Shown one piece after another: positions 9,332 through 19,494 of a stretch of 64,000 bases of DNA. The position numbers and the translations under genes are program-made. The stretch is from NCBI GenBank assembly GCA_024231905.1, contig JAAEQC010000033.1, forward strand, positions 310,001 to 374,000, in the 5' to 3' direction. The notes beneath the pieces are model-generated. The model was not told where the DNA came from and did no database searches. It saw only the letters and a program-made list of their open reading frames with translations. This DNA is from a bacterium. GTDB taxonomy: Bacteria; Krumholzibacteriota; Krumholzibacteriia; LZORAL124-64-63. Every line of letters starts with the position of its first letter. Within the stretch, counting starts at the first letter, position 1.

Positions 9332-10582
9332 CTACTCCCGCCCCAGGGCGGTGATGGGATCCATGCGCGCGGCCTTGTTGGCCGGGTAGAGTCCGAAGAA
9401 CACGCCGATGCTCACCGAGAACAGCGCCGCCCCGATCGTCACCAGCGGCGAGACGGCGAACGGGAAGCGCAGCACGTGGGTCATGCCCCATGAGGCCAGG
9501 TAGCCCAGGGCGATGCCCACCAGGCCGCCGATACCGGTCAGGGTGCCCGCTTCCACCAGCACCTGCAGCAGCACGTCCCGCCGCCGGGCGCCCACGGCCA
9601 TGCGCACACCGATCTCCCGGGTACGTTCGGCCACGGAGATGAGCATGATGTTCATGACGCCGATGCCGCCGACCATGAGTCCGATGGACGACAGGACCAC
9701 CAGCACCAGAGCCACGCCACCGGTGACCTGGTCCACCAGCTCGCCGTAGGTCTCGCTGGCCACCACGTCGAAGTCGTTGGGCTGGCTGGGGCGCAGGCGG
9801 CGGGCCCGGCGCAGGGCCCCGGTGATGTCGGAGACGACCTCGTCCGTGTCCCGGCCCTCCTCCACCAGCAGGGCCACGTTGCGGTCCTCCACCCCCTGCT
9901 GCAGGGCGTCCTTCTCGTAGACGGTCCAGGGTACGCAGACATAGTTGTCGCCCAGGGCGCCGATGATGTGTTTGCGCTCGGCCATGGTGCCCACGATGCG
10001 GTGGGGCTTGCCGTGGATGCGGATGGACTTGCCCACCGGGTCGGTGTGTGGGAAGAGATCCTTGCGCGGACCGTAACCCAGCACGGCGACCCGTTCGCGG
10101 GACCCGACCTCCATAGACGTGAAGAAGCGTCCCTCGTCCACCGGGATGGAGAAGATCCAGGGAAAGTTCTCCGACGAACCGAAGGACTGGACGAAGTTCG
10201 TGCGCTCCTCGCCGTGCTTGAGCACCTCGCCGCGGCCGTTGGAGATCTGGTAGTCCACGTGTTCCACGCCCGGCACCGCTTCCAGGGCCGGAATCACCGC
10301 GGGGAGCAGTTGGGGACGGCGCAGCATGGCCTCGGGATCCTCGCCGCCCAGGCCGCTGTAGCGCGAGACGTAGATGTAGGGACGGTTCCCGGAGACCACG
10401 TCGTCGCGGATACGGCCGCTCAGGCCGCTGACGATGGTGTAGATGGCCAGCAGGGTGGTCACGCCGATGGCCACGCCCAGGATGAGCAGCAGGCTGCGCA
10501 TGCGGTGCCCGACGACGATGTGCAGGGCCTGGCGCACGGCCTCCCGCCAGTCGGCGCCGCCGTGCTGTCCTTGCTCATTCAT
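9332..10582 (-). CDS. ABC transporter permease, MacB/FtsX type (second copy)
   Basis: 416 residues. An N-terminal transmembrane helix (about 28-50, LLLILGVAIGVTTLLAIYTIVSGL) is followed by a large MacB-type periplasmic domain, then three C-terminal helices with the FtsX-family block 'GGIGVMNIMLISVAERTREIGVRMAVGARRRDVLLQ', ending 'PANKAARMDPITALGRE'. This is the usual MacB permease topology without its ABC ATPase domain. The start overlaps the end of the upstream permease gene by 8 bases. The operon order is Yip1 protein, adaptor, permease, permease. It likely drives mechanotransmission-type export of a lipoprotein, peptide or small molecule together with a separately encoded ATPase. Confidence 0.9.
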   Translation of the reverse strand: MNEQGQHGGADWREAVRQALHIVVGHRMRSLLLILGVAIGVTTLLAIYTIVSGLSGRIRDDVVSGNRPYIYVSRYSGLGGEDPEAMLRRPQLLPAVIPALEAVPGVEHVDYQISNGRGEVLKHGEERTNFVQSFGSSENFPWIFSIPVDEGRFFTSMEVGSRERVAVLGYGPRKDLFPHTDPVGKSIRIHGKPHRIVGTMAERKHIIGALGDNYVCVPWTVYEKDALQQGVEDRNVALLVEEGRDTDEVVSDITGALRRARRLRPSQPNDFDVVASETYGELVDQVTGGVALVLVVLSSIGLMVGGIGVMNIMLISVAERTREIGVRMAVGARRRDVLLQVLVEAGTLTGIGGLVGIALGYLASWGMTHVLRFPFAVSPLVTIGAALFSVSIGVFFGLYPANKAARMDPITALGRE

Positions 10583-11804
10583 AGCGCAGGGCCTCCACCG
10601 GATCGAAGCCCGCCGCCTTCCAGGCCGGCCAGGTGCCGAAGACAGCGCCGATGAGGAAGGTCGTGCCCAGTCCCAGGACCAGGGACCAGCCCGCCACCGC
10701 AAAGGGCAACGGCGAGAAGAGCGAGATCACCCAGGCCAGGACCAACCCAATGAGGATGCCCAGCACACCTCCTACCAGGGACAAGGTGATGGCTTCCACC
10801 AGGAACTGCCACAGGATCGCCGTGCGCCGGGCTCCCAGGGCCTTGCGCACGCCCACCTCCCGGGTGCGTTCGGTCACCGAGACGAGCATGACGTTCATCA
10901 GGACGATGCCGCCCACCACGAGGCTGATCCCCACCAGGGGCACCAGGGCGCCGTAGATGGCCGAGCTGATGCCACCCCAGATGTTCAGCAGCTGGTCGGC
11001 GGTGCGCAGGGCGAAGTCGTCCCGCTCCAGGGGCCGCCGCCGGTGCTTGATGCGCATGAGGAAGGTGGCCTCGTCCTTGGCCTCCTCCATGCGCTCCAGA
11101 TCGCGGGCCGCCACCTTGATATCCAGTGAACCCCCGCTGCCGAAGACCTTCTGCCAGGCGGTGATCGGAACAACGGCCAAGGCGTCGCGGTCGTTGCCCA
11201 TGACCGTGCCGCGCTCCTCGAGCAGGCCCACCACCGTGAAGTGGCGCCGGCCGATCTTCAGCTCGCGGCCGATGGGGTCGGCCCGCCGCGGGAAGAGGTT
11301 CCGGGCCACGGTCCAGCCCAGGACCACCACCTGCCGGCTGCGAACCACGTCCTGGGCCGTCAGGTGCCGGCCGGCGGCCAGGGGCAGGTCCTCGAGCAGG
11401 GTGTAGTCCTCGGTGACGCCGCGGGTGCGCACGCCCCGGTGGCTGCGGCCGCCGGCGCGCAGGTCGGCGCCGGTGGAAACCTCGGCGCCGATAGCCCGCG
11501 CCTCGGTCATGCGATCCTGCAGGAAGGCCCGGTCCTCCAGGGTGAGGTCCGGGTTGGTCAGGGACTCCAGGAAGGCGTCGAAGTCGGTGAGGAACTGCAG
11601 CCCGTCGATGCGGGTGAGGGTGAAGACGTCGGTGCCCTCGTCCAGGACCACCTCGGAGACGTAGCGGTCGGCGCCGTAGATGAGCGAGACCACGGCGATC
11701 ACCGACATGGTGCCCACGATGTTGCCCAGGAGCGTCAGGAAGGTGCGCAGCTTGTGGCTGCGCAGGCTCGCCAGGGCGATGCGGACGCCTTCCAGGAGGT
11801 TCAT
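10575..11804 (-). CDS. ABC transporter permease, MacB/FtsX type (first copy)
   Basis: 409 residues with the same layout as its downstream neighbour: N-terminal helix (about 20-44), a ~220-residue periplasmic MacB core domain, and three C-terminal helices around 'GGIVLMNVMLVSVTERTREVGVRKALGARRTAILWQ'. It ends 'PAWKAAGFDPVEALRYE', the family's typical tail. No Walker motifs are present. It overlaps the adaptor gene by 4 bases (ATGA). The two permeases are diverged paralogues and could form a heterodimer, which is inference from their adjacency. Confidence 0.9.
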   Translation of the reverse strand: MNLLEGVRIALASLRSHKLRTFLTLLGNIVGTMSVIAVVSLIYGADRYVSEVVLDEGTDVFTLTRIDGLQFLTDFDAFLESLTNPDLTLEDRAFLQDRMTEARAIGAEVSTGADLRAGGRSHRGVRTRGVTEDYTLLEDLPLAAGRHLTAQDVVRSRQVVVLGWTVARNLFPRRADPIGRELKIGRRHFTVVGLLEERGTVMGNDRDALAVVPITAWQKVFGSGGSLDIKVAARDLERMEEAKDEATFLMRIKHRRRPLERDDFALRTADQLLNIWGGISSAIYGALVPLVGISLVVGGIVLMNVMLVSVTERTREVGVRKALGARRTAILWQFLVEAITLSLVGGVLGILIGLVLAWVISLFSPLPFAVAGWSLVLGLGTTFLIGAVFGTWPAWKAAGFDPVEALRYE

Positions 11805-13129
11805 GACTCGTCGGATCCGTCTCGGCCGCGCCGGCCGCGGTCCTTCTTCGAGGTCTTGACCAGGGCGCCGTCCTTCAGCTCGCGCAAGATGCGGAAAGGT
11901 CCGGTGACCACGGTCTCATCCGCCTCGAGGCCCGAAAGGATCTCGAAGTCGTTCTCGCCGGCGATGCCCAGTTCCACGGGCACGAACTTCACATAGCCGT
12001 CGCGCAGCACGAAGACGCCCTCGGTCTCCTCGCGCTCGATCTCGACGGTGGCCGAGTCGGGGGCCGCGGGCCGGGGCTCGAAGCCCAGGTCCTCCAGGGA
12101 CGCGGCCTGGGCCCGGGCGCGGCGTCCCTTGTAGCGACGGATATCGGTGGCCTTCAGGGGCCAGTCCCGTACCGTTACCGCGCCCAGGGGCACCGCCAGC
12201 ACCTGCGGACGGTCGGCCACGGTGACCTCCGCCTTGGCCGACAGGCCCGGGCGGATGTTGGCCGGCGCCTGGTCCAGGGTGATCTTCACCTCGAAGTCCA
12301 CGGCCTCGCCACTGGAGCCGGTCCGCGACCGGATGGGGCTGTTGCCGATCTCGGTGACGTGCCCCACGAAGTCCTCGTCAGGGAAGGCATCGATGGTGAT
12401 CGACGCCTCCTGGCCCAGCTCCACCTTCACGACCTCGGTCTCGTCCACCTCGACCCAGGCCTCCATGGTGCCCAGGTCGGCGATGACCAGCAGGACCGTG
12501 CCGGGGTTGTTGAGGGTGCCCATGATGGCGTTCTCGCCCTCCTCCACGTTGAGGCGGGTGATAACGCCGGCCATGGGCGCCGAGATGGTCACCTTGTCCA
12601 GATCGTGGCGGGCCTTGGACAGGTTGGCCCGGTACTGGGTGATGCGGTGCCGCGCCGCCTCCACGCGGGCCTGCTCGACCCGGGCATTGGTGCGGGCGGT
12701 GACCACCTGTTCCTCGGTGACCAGGCCCTCGTCGAAGAGTTTGCCCGTACGGTCCCGGTCACTGAGCGCCTTGTCCAGGGAGGCCTGGGACAGCCGCAGG
12801 TCCGCCTCGGCCGAAGCGATGGACGCCTCCAGGGCCTGCACCTGGGCCGCGTACTCGGAGGGATCGATCTCCATGAGCAGGTCGCCCTGGGCCACCCGTT
12901 GCCCCTCGGCCACGGCCAGGTGGACAATGGTGCCCATGGCGTTGGCGCTCACGTCCACCTTGCGCTTGGGCTGGATGGTGCCCGAACTGGAAACGACGGA
13001 CGTGAGATCGGCGGTCCGAATCCGGCCGGACTCCACCGTGGCCTCGGCCTGGTCACGGCCCTTGAGGACGGAGAAGACCACCAGTCCCAGCACGACCACG
13101 ATCCCGGCGATGATAATGATCCTTTTCAC
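11801..13129 (-). CDS. MacA/HlyD-like periplasmic adaptor (efflux membrane fusion protein)
   Basis: 442 residues. An N-terminal signal anchor (IIIIAGIVVVLGLVVFSVL) is followed by the barrel-sandwich half 'GTIQPKRKVDVSANAMGTIVHLAVAEGQRVAQGDLL', a long coiled-coil hairpin (about 95-190, rich in Ala/Glu/Arg), the second lipoyl half 'VTISAPMAGVITRLNVEEGENA' and a beta-barrel domain. The C-terminus is basic (KKDRGRRGRDGS). Adaptors of this family link an inner-membrane MacB-type transporter to an outer-membrane channel. It overlaps the next permease gene by 4 bases. No TolC-like gene is in the window. Confidence 0.9.
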   Translation of the reverse strand: MKRIIIIAGIVVVLGLVVFSVLKGRDQAEATVESGRIRTADLTSVVSSSGTIQPKRKVDVSANAMGTIVHLAVAEGQRVAQGDLLMEIDPSEYAAQVQALEASIASAEADLRLSQASLDKALSDRDRTGKLFDEGLVTEEQVVTARTNARVEQARVEAARHRITQYRANLSKARHDLDKVTISAPMAGVITRLNVEEGENAIMGTLNNPGTVLLVIADLGTMEAWVEVDETEVVKVELGQEASITIDAFPDEDFVGHVTEIGNSPIRSRTGSSGEAVDFEVKITLDQAPANIRPGLSAKAEVTVADRPQVLAVPLGAVTVRDWPLKATDIRRYKGRRARAQAASLEDLGFEPRPAAPDSATVEIEREETEGVFVLRDGYVKFVPVELGIAGENDFEILSGLEADETVVTGPFRILRELKDGALVKTSKKDRGRRGRDGSDES

Positions 13130-13183
13130 GCTTCCGCTCCCTGCGGTTGCGATCCCCCGTCCGGCGCCTCACGCCGTGGGGAC

Positions 13184-13882
13184 CTACATGAACAACAAGG
13201 TCAGCCCCACCGGGATGGCCGTGAGCAGCGCCCAGGGCAGCAGGACGGCCACCGCCGCTGCGCCCCGGCTCATGTTGAAGACCCGCTGGAATCCGACCAC
13301 CAGCACGAACAGCCCCCACCAGGTGAAGAAGTCCCCGTAGGAGTTGAGGATCTGGAACAGCGGCGACATGGGATCCAGCCCCGGCGCCAGGGCCGCCAAC
13401 CCCACCGAAACCGTCGCTACCGACTCGGTCACCAGCACAAGCGGCAACTTGATCAGCACTCCGACGCCGAAGGGGAGCAACGAGCTCCAGGACACCACGC
13501 CCAGGGCCTGCTTGAAGGTTCCCTGGCCGCCACCCATGCGGGCGAAGAAGCCGAGAATGAAGCCGAAGACGAGGATCATGACCCAGCTCGTGAACCCTGA
13601 ACCCACGGCGGTGATCGCCCGCTTCATGGGAGCCGGGTCGAGGGCTTCGTCGTACTGCTGCTGCCACTGGTCCTCGGGCATCATGCTCATGATCTTCGAA
13701 TCACGCATGAGCTCCATCTGCTCCGGCCCCTGGATCGGAGACACGACCCAGGTGAAGGCCGCCATGATCAGGAAGACCAGCAGTCCGGGCTGCCACCACG
13801 CCGGCCGGGTAGCCACGTTGTCCATGAGGCGTCCGGGCTTGGCGAAGAGATCGGCCAGGCGGCCGGTGATGCTATCGTTCAT
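13184..13882 (-). CDS. Yip1-domain integral membrane protein
   Basis: 232 residues with about five hydrophobic segments. The pattern 'PGRLMDNVATRPAWWQPGLLVFLIMAA' near the start is the typical Yip1-domain entry, where a short amphipathic N-terminus leads into the first helix. Bacterial Yip1-like proteins often accompany ABC efflux genes, but their biochemical role is not established. The ATG was chosen over an upstream in-frame start because AGGAGG lies eight bases before it. It is the first gene of a four-gene minus-strand operon with the MacA/MacB-like genes, 54 bases ahead of the adaptor. Confidence 0.7.
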   Translation of the reverse strand: MNDSITGRLADLFAKPGRLMDNVATRPAWWQPGLLVFLIMAAFTWVVSPIQGPEQMELMRDSKIMSMMPEDQWQQQYDEALDPAPMKRAITAVGSGFTSWVMILVFGFILGFFARMGGGQGTFKQALGVVSWSSLLPFGVGVLIKLPLVLVTESVATVSVGLAALAPGLDPMSPLFQILNSYGDFFTWWGLFVLVVGFQRVFNMSRGAAAVAVLLPWALLTAIPVGLTLLFM

Positions 13883-14024
13883 GTACCATCCTCCTGCGGT
13901 TCCTCGGGCGGAAGCCACCGCGGCTCCCTCCGTCCGGCCGGGGGTTCAAGTGGGCGGACGACGACTGCGAGACCGTACCCCGGGACGGCGCAAGTTGTTC
14001 GAATTCCTGTCGTCTCCTGGCGGC

Positions 14025-14053
14025 AGCATAGGGGTCCTCGGCCATCTTGACAA
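14025..14053 (-). promoter_or_regulatory. Candidate promoter for the Yip1/MacAB-like operon
   Basis: On the minus strand, TTGTCA (five of six), a 17-base spacer and TATGCT (four of six). Its -35 box overlaps the -35 of the plus-strand tRNA promoter, so the two probably cannot bind polymerase at once. Confidence 0.45.
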
Positions 14054-14075
14054 GAAACCGGTACCCTTCTATATT
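14047..14075 (+). promoter_or_regulatory. Sigma-70 promoter for tRNA(CAT) and tilS
   Basis: A perfect TTGACA, a 17-base spacer and TATATT (five of six), 50 bases upstream of the tRNA. This is the best sigma-70 match in the window and is where a stable-RNA promoter is expected. Confidence 0.8.
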
Positions 14076-14124
14076 CCGTCCCTGCTTGGGGAAACCGGAC
14101 GATTCGGTCCCCGCGATGTTGGGT

Positions 14125-14201
14125 GGCGGCTTAGCTCAGCTGGTTAGAGCATCGGAATCATAATCCGAGTGTCCGGGGTTCGAGTCCCTGAGCCGCTACC
14201 A
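14125..14201 (+). tRNA. tRNA with CAT anticodon, probably elongator Met (Ile2 possible)
   Basis: A 77-nt cloverleaf with encoded CCA. The acceptor pairs GGCGGCT with AGCCGCT (first pair G-U). The D arm is GCTC/GAGC, the anticodon stem TCGGA/TCCGA around loop ATCATAA, and the T arm CGGGG/CCCTG around TTCGAGT. The anticodon CAT decodes AUG if the tRNA is Met, or AUA if C34 is converted to lysidine (Ile2). The next gene is tilS, the enzyme that makes that conversion. Acceptor pairs 4-69 and 5-68 are both G-C, which matches neither E. coli Ile2 (C-G, C-G) nor E. coli Met exactly. Identity is therefore left open, with Met favoured by overall resemblance. Confidence 0.95.
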
Positions 14202-14287
14202 ACATTTTCCAGTCCGCCTCGCCCGGAGGCGCCGTTATTCCCGATAGTTTTTGCGATGTCTTCGTCGACGACCTCTCCGCGACCATC

Positions 14288-15649
14288 GTGCGGCTGTTCA
14301 CGCGCGCCTGCCCGCACGTGGAGCGGCCCGGCCTGCTGATCGCCCTCTCCGGCGGTCCCGACTCGGTAGCCCTGCTGCTGGGCGCCAAGGCCTGGGCTGA
14401 GCGGAACGGCGGGCATCTGGCCGCCGCCCACCTGGATCACGGCCTGCGCGGGGCCGACGCCACGGCCGACGCGAATTTCTGCCGTGACCTCTGCCGCCGT
14501 CTGGACGTCTCCCTCCACGTGGAGTCCATCGACCCCCGGGCCGAGGCCCGGTCCCGGGGCGGCGGACTCGAGGAGGCCGCCCGGCACCTGCGCCGCCGGG
14601 TCCTGGAGAAGCTGCTGGCGAACGATTCACGGCTCCACGCCGTGGCCACGGGCCACCACCTGGACGACCAGGCCGAGACGGTCCTCATGCGCCTGCTGCG
14701 GGGCGCCGGCCCGGCGGGGCTGCGGGGCATCCGGCCGGTGGCCGGCCCTTGGCTCCATCCCCTGCTCGAAAAGGGGCGGGCGGAGATCGTGGCTTTCCTG
14801 GAAGCGGCCGGGCAGCCTTGGCGGCAGGACGTCACCAACCTGGATGGCGACAACGTCCGGGCCCGCCTGCGGCGCGAACTGCTGCCGGTGGCGCGGGACA
14901 TCTTCGGGGCCGGCACAGACCTGGCCCCGGCGCGACTGGCCCAGTTGCTGGACGACGAACTCGAATTGCTCGCCGAGCTCACCGACGACGCCCTGGCCGC
15001 CGTGGGCGACGCCGGGAGCCTCGACGTGGCCGCCCTGCTGGGCCTGCGCCCGGCCCTGGCCCGACGCGTCCTGCTGGCCTGGCTGCGGGACGGCGCCGGC
15101 GACGACGACCCGCCGGCGGACCTGGGGCGCGTCCACCTGGAGGCGACCCTGGCCTGGCTGCGGGACGGCACCTCCGGCTCGGGGCTCGACCTGCCTGGCG
15201 GCGAGCGGTTCGTGCGCGAGTTCGACCGCCTGCGGCGGGAGCGCCGGGACGATTCGCTCCCCCTGCGGCAAGCGGCGGACTATCGTATCCTGGTCGGCAA
15301 CGAATCCCCGGCCGGCGACGTCGAACAAGGACACGGCGATCCGGGTAACGAGGCCACGTGGGTGCTCACCTGCCCGGCCCGGGCGTTGAGCGGAAACCTG
15401 CGGGTGCGGAACTGGCGCGAAGGCGACCGGTTTCGTCCCCTGGGGCTCGACGGTTCGAAGAAGTTGAGCGATCTTTTTCGCGAACGGCGCCTGCCGGCCG
15501 CGGACCGGCCCGGGGTGCTCGTCGTCGAGGACGGCGAGGGTATCCTCTGGGTGGTGGGCCTGGCACGGGCGGAACGGACACGATTGTTGCCGACCGGAGG
15601 CCCGACCGTTACGATGAGGGTCGTTTCTCGAAATGATCCCATGAAGTGA
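14288..15649 (+). CDS. tilS: tRNA(Ile)-lysidine synthase
   Basis: 453 residues. TilS attaches lysine to C34 of tRNA-Ile2(CAU) so it reads AUA instead of AUG. The PP-loop ATP pyrophosphatase motif SGGPDS is at residues 21-26, followed by 'AAHLDHGLRG' and 'ATGHHLDDQAETVLMRLLRG', diagnostic of TilS. The C-terminal substrate-binding domain includes 'VRNWREGDRFRPLGLDGSKKLSDLF'. The first plausible start is GTG at residue 1 here; no in-frame ATG lies between it and the tRNA, and no clear Shine-Dalgarno is visible, so the start is uncertain. It is followed 13 bases later by ftsH, a common tilS-ftsH-folP order. Confidence 0.92.
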   Translation: MRLFTRACPHVERPGLLIALSGGPDSVALLLGAKAWAERNGGHLAAAHLDHGLRGADATADANFCRDLCRRLDVSLHVESIDPRAEARSRGGGLEEAARHLRRRVLEKLLANDSRLHAVATGHHLDDQAETVLMRLLRGAGPAGLRGIRPVAGPWLHPLLEKGRAEIVAFLEAAGQPWRQDVTNLDGDNVRARLRRELLPVARDIFGAGTDLAPARLAQLLDDELELLAELTDDALAAVGDAGSLDVAALLGLRPALARRVLLAWLRDGAGDDDPPADLGRVHLEATLAWLRDGTSGSGLDLPGGERFVREFDRLRRERRDDSLPLRQAADYRILVGNESPAGDVEQGHGDPGNEATWVLTCPARALSGNLRVRNWREGDRFRPLGLDGSKKLSDLFRERRLPAADRPGVLVVEDGEGILWVVGLARAERTRLLPTGGPTVTMRVVSRNDPMK

Positions 15650-15662
15650 GGATAACTGCCGC

Positions 15663-17692
<2,030 letters not shown>

Positions 17693-17696
<4 letters not shown>

Positions 17697-18574
17697 TCCG
17701 ACCCGATGCCACACCGGAAGGGGCCCCCGCGGGCCCCTTCTCCGCTCCCGCCTGGGACGTGGGCCGCGTGGTCCTCGAGCCGCCAGGCCGCCCGCTGGTC
17801 ATGGGCGTGATCAATCTCACTCCGGACAGTTTCTGGGCCGGTTCCCGTCCCTCGGGGGTCGAGGCCACGGTGGAGCACGCCCTGGCCCTGGCCGCCGCGG
17901 GGGCCGACCTGCTGGATCTGGGAGCCGAGTCCACCAGGCCGGGCGCCGGGTTCGTCGAGCCGGCCGCGGAACAGGACCGTCTGCTGCCGGTACTGGAGAC
18001 CCTGCGCGCCGCTACAGACCTGCCTCTGTCCGTGGACACACGCCACGGGGCTACGGCCGCGGCGGCCCTGGACGCCGGCGCCGACGTGATCAACGACATC
18101 GGCGGCGGTGGTGATCCGGATATGTTTCCCTTGGCAGCCACACGGGACTGCGGCCTGGTCCTCATGCACATGCAGGGCACCCCGGGCACCATGCAGGACG
18201 CCCCCACCTACGGCGACGTCACCGCCGAGGTGACCGGTTGGCTCGCCGCCCGTTGCCGCCTGGCCGAGGACGCGGGCGTACCGCAGGCGCGGCTCGTGGT
18301 GGACCCCGGCATCGGCTTCGGCAAGACCCTCGACCACAACCTGGCCCTGTTGCGCGACCTGCGCGCGGTGGCCGTCGGCCGGCCCCTGTTGGTAGGGGCC
18401 AGCCGCAAGAGCTTCATCGGCATGATCACGGGAGCTACGGTGGAGGAACGATTGCCTGGCAGCCTGGCGGCCCTGGGCACCGCCTGGTCCGGTGGGGCGA
18501 CGGTGGTGCGGGTCCATGACGTGGCCGCGTCGGTGCAGTTTCTGGAAGTCACCAGGGCCATCGCCGGTCCCTAG
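17693..18574 (+). CDS. folP: Dihydropteroate synthase
   Basis: 293 residues. It condenses p-aminobenzoate with the pterin pyrophosphate in folate synthesis and is the sulfonamide target. Family motifs occur in order: MGVINLTPDSF, DLGAESTRPGA, 'LSVDTRH', 'VINDIGG', 'LMHMQGTPGTMQ', 'DPGIGFGKT' and 'GASRKSFIG'. The GTG start overlaps the ftsH stop (GTGA). About 25 extra N-terminal residues precede the first motif compared with E. coli FolP. It ends against a convergent HDOD gene, with the two stop codons sharing the bases CTAG. Confidence 0.95.
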
Positions 18575-19452
18575 TTGCCGAACATCTCCTCCAGGCCGGC
18601 CAGTTTCTGCCTCATTTCGAAGAGGACTGGCTCAAGCTGTCCATCCGGAATCCCGAGGGCTTCCATGGCCTGCTCGTGGTGGGTGGGATCCACGTCCTCC
18701 CCCAGATTCATGAACGGCTCGGTGCCCACCCCCCAGAAATCGCAGATGCCGGCGCCCATACCGATGGCCGCCGCGGCGCTGCAGATGTCGCCGGCACCGG
18801 CCAGGTCATGGTGCCAGCGGGCCGCCCCGGAGATGACCTCGGGGATGTTCCAGGCGCCCATGATGTGGGCGCCCAATTCGGCGTGGTCGACGCCTGTGAC
18901 CGCCACTTCATCGGCCAGGGCTACACGGCGCACACCGCCCTCCGTGTCCAGGAAGTCGTCGATGATGAGCTTGCCCACGTCGTGGACGAGGCCGGACACG
19001 AAGGCCGCTTCCCCGTTGATGGTGGGTTTCGAGGCCGCCTCCACGAGTATGCGTGCGGCCGTGGCCACGCCCAGGGAGTACATCCAGAACCCCTGGCCCG
19101 GGTAGCGGTACACGGCGAAGTCCTGGCGCAACAGTCCCTCGGAGCTGACGGCGTAGACGATCTTCTTCATGTCGTTCAGACCGATGAGCACCACCGCATC
19201 GGAGATGGAGTTGATGGAGCGGGACTTGCCGTACTTGCCGCTGTTGGCGGTCTTCAGCAGCCGGGCCACCAAGGCCTGGTCCTTGCAGATCACGCGTTCG
19301 AAGTCCTTGGCCGTGACCAATTCATCGGCCGACATCTCGAGGAATTCGCCGACCACGTTGGACAGGCTGGGTAGACTATCGATGCGCTGGGCCACTTCGG
19401 GCCTGAGTACCTGGTCGGATACTTGCGCATCCTGGGCGATGATCTCAGTCAT
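18571..19452 (-). CDS. HDOD-domain signalling protein
   Basis: 293 residues, almost entirely one HDOD domain. Recognisable parts are 'LPSLSNVVGEFLEMSADELVTAKDFERVICKDQALVARLLKTANS' (the family entry), 'SDAVVLIGLNDMKKIVYAVS' and 'GLVHDVGKLIIDDFL'. HDOD proteins are HD-superfamily members that usually lack phosphohydrolase activity and act in c-di-GMP, motility or pilus regulation. This one still has an HD pair in GLVHDVGK. It is the last gene after the secretin gene, 42 bases downstream with a GGAGG site, so it probably belongs to the secretion/pilus operon and may regulate it. Confidence 0.85.
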   Translation of the reverse strand: MTEIIAQDAQVSDQVLRPEVAQRIDSLPSLSNVVGEFLEMSADELVTAKDFERVICKDQALVARLLKTANSGKYGKSRSINSISDAVVLIGLNDMKKIVYAVSSEGLLRQDFAVYRYPGQGFWMYSLGVATAARILVEAASKPTINGEAAFVSGLVHDVGKLIIDDFLDTEGGVRRVALADEVAVTGVDHAELGAHIMGAWNIPEVISGAARWHHDLAGAGDICSAAAAIGMGAGICDFWGVGTEPFMNLGEDVDPTHHEQAMEALGIPDGQLEPVLFEMRQKLAGLEEMFGN

Positions 19453-19494
19453 TTTTTTTCCCTCCGTCGGGCGATTCCCCCTGGTACCGCCGCT

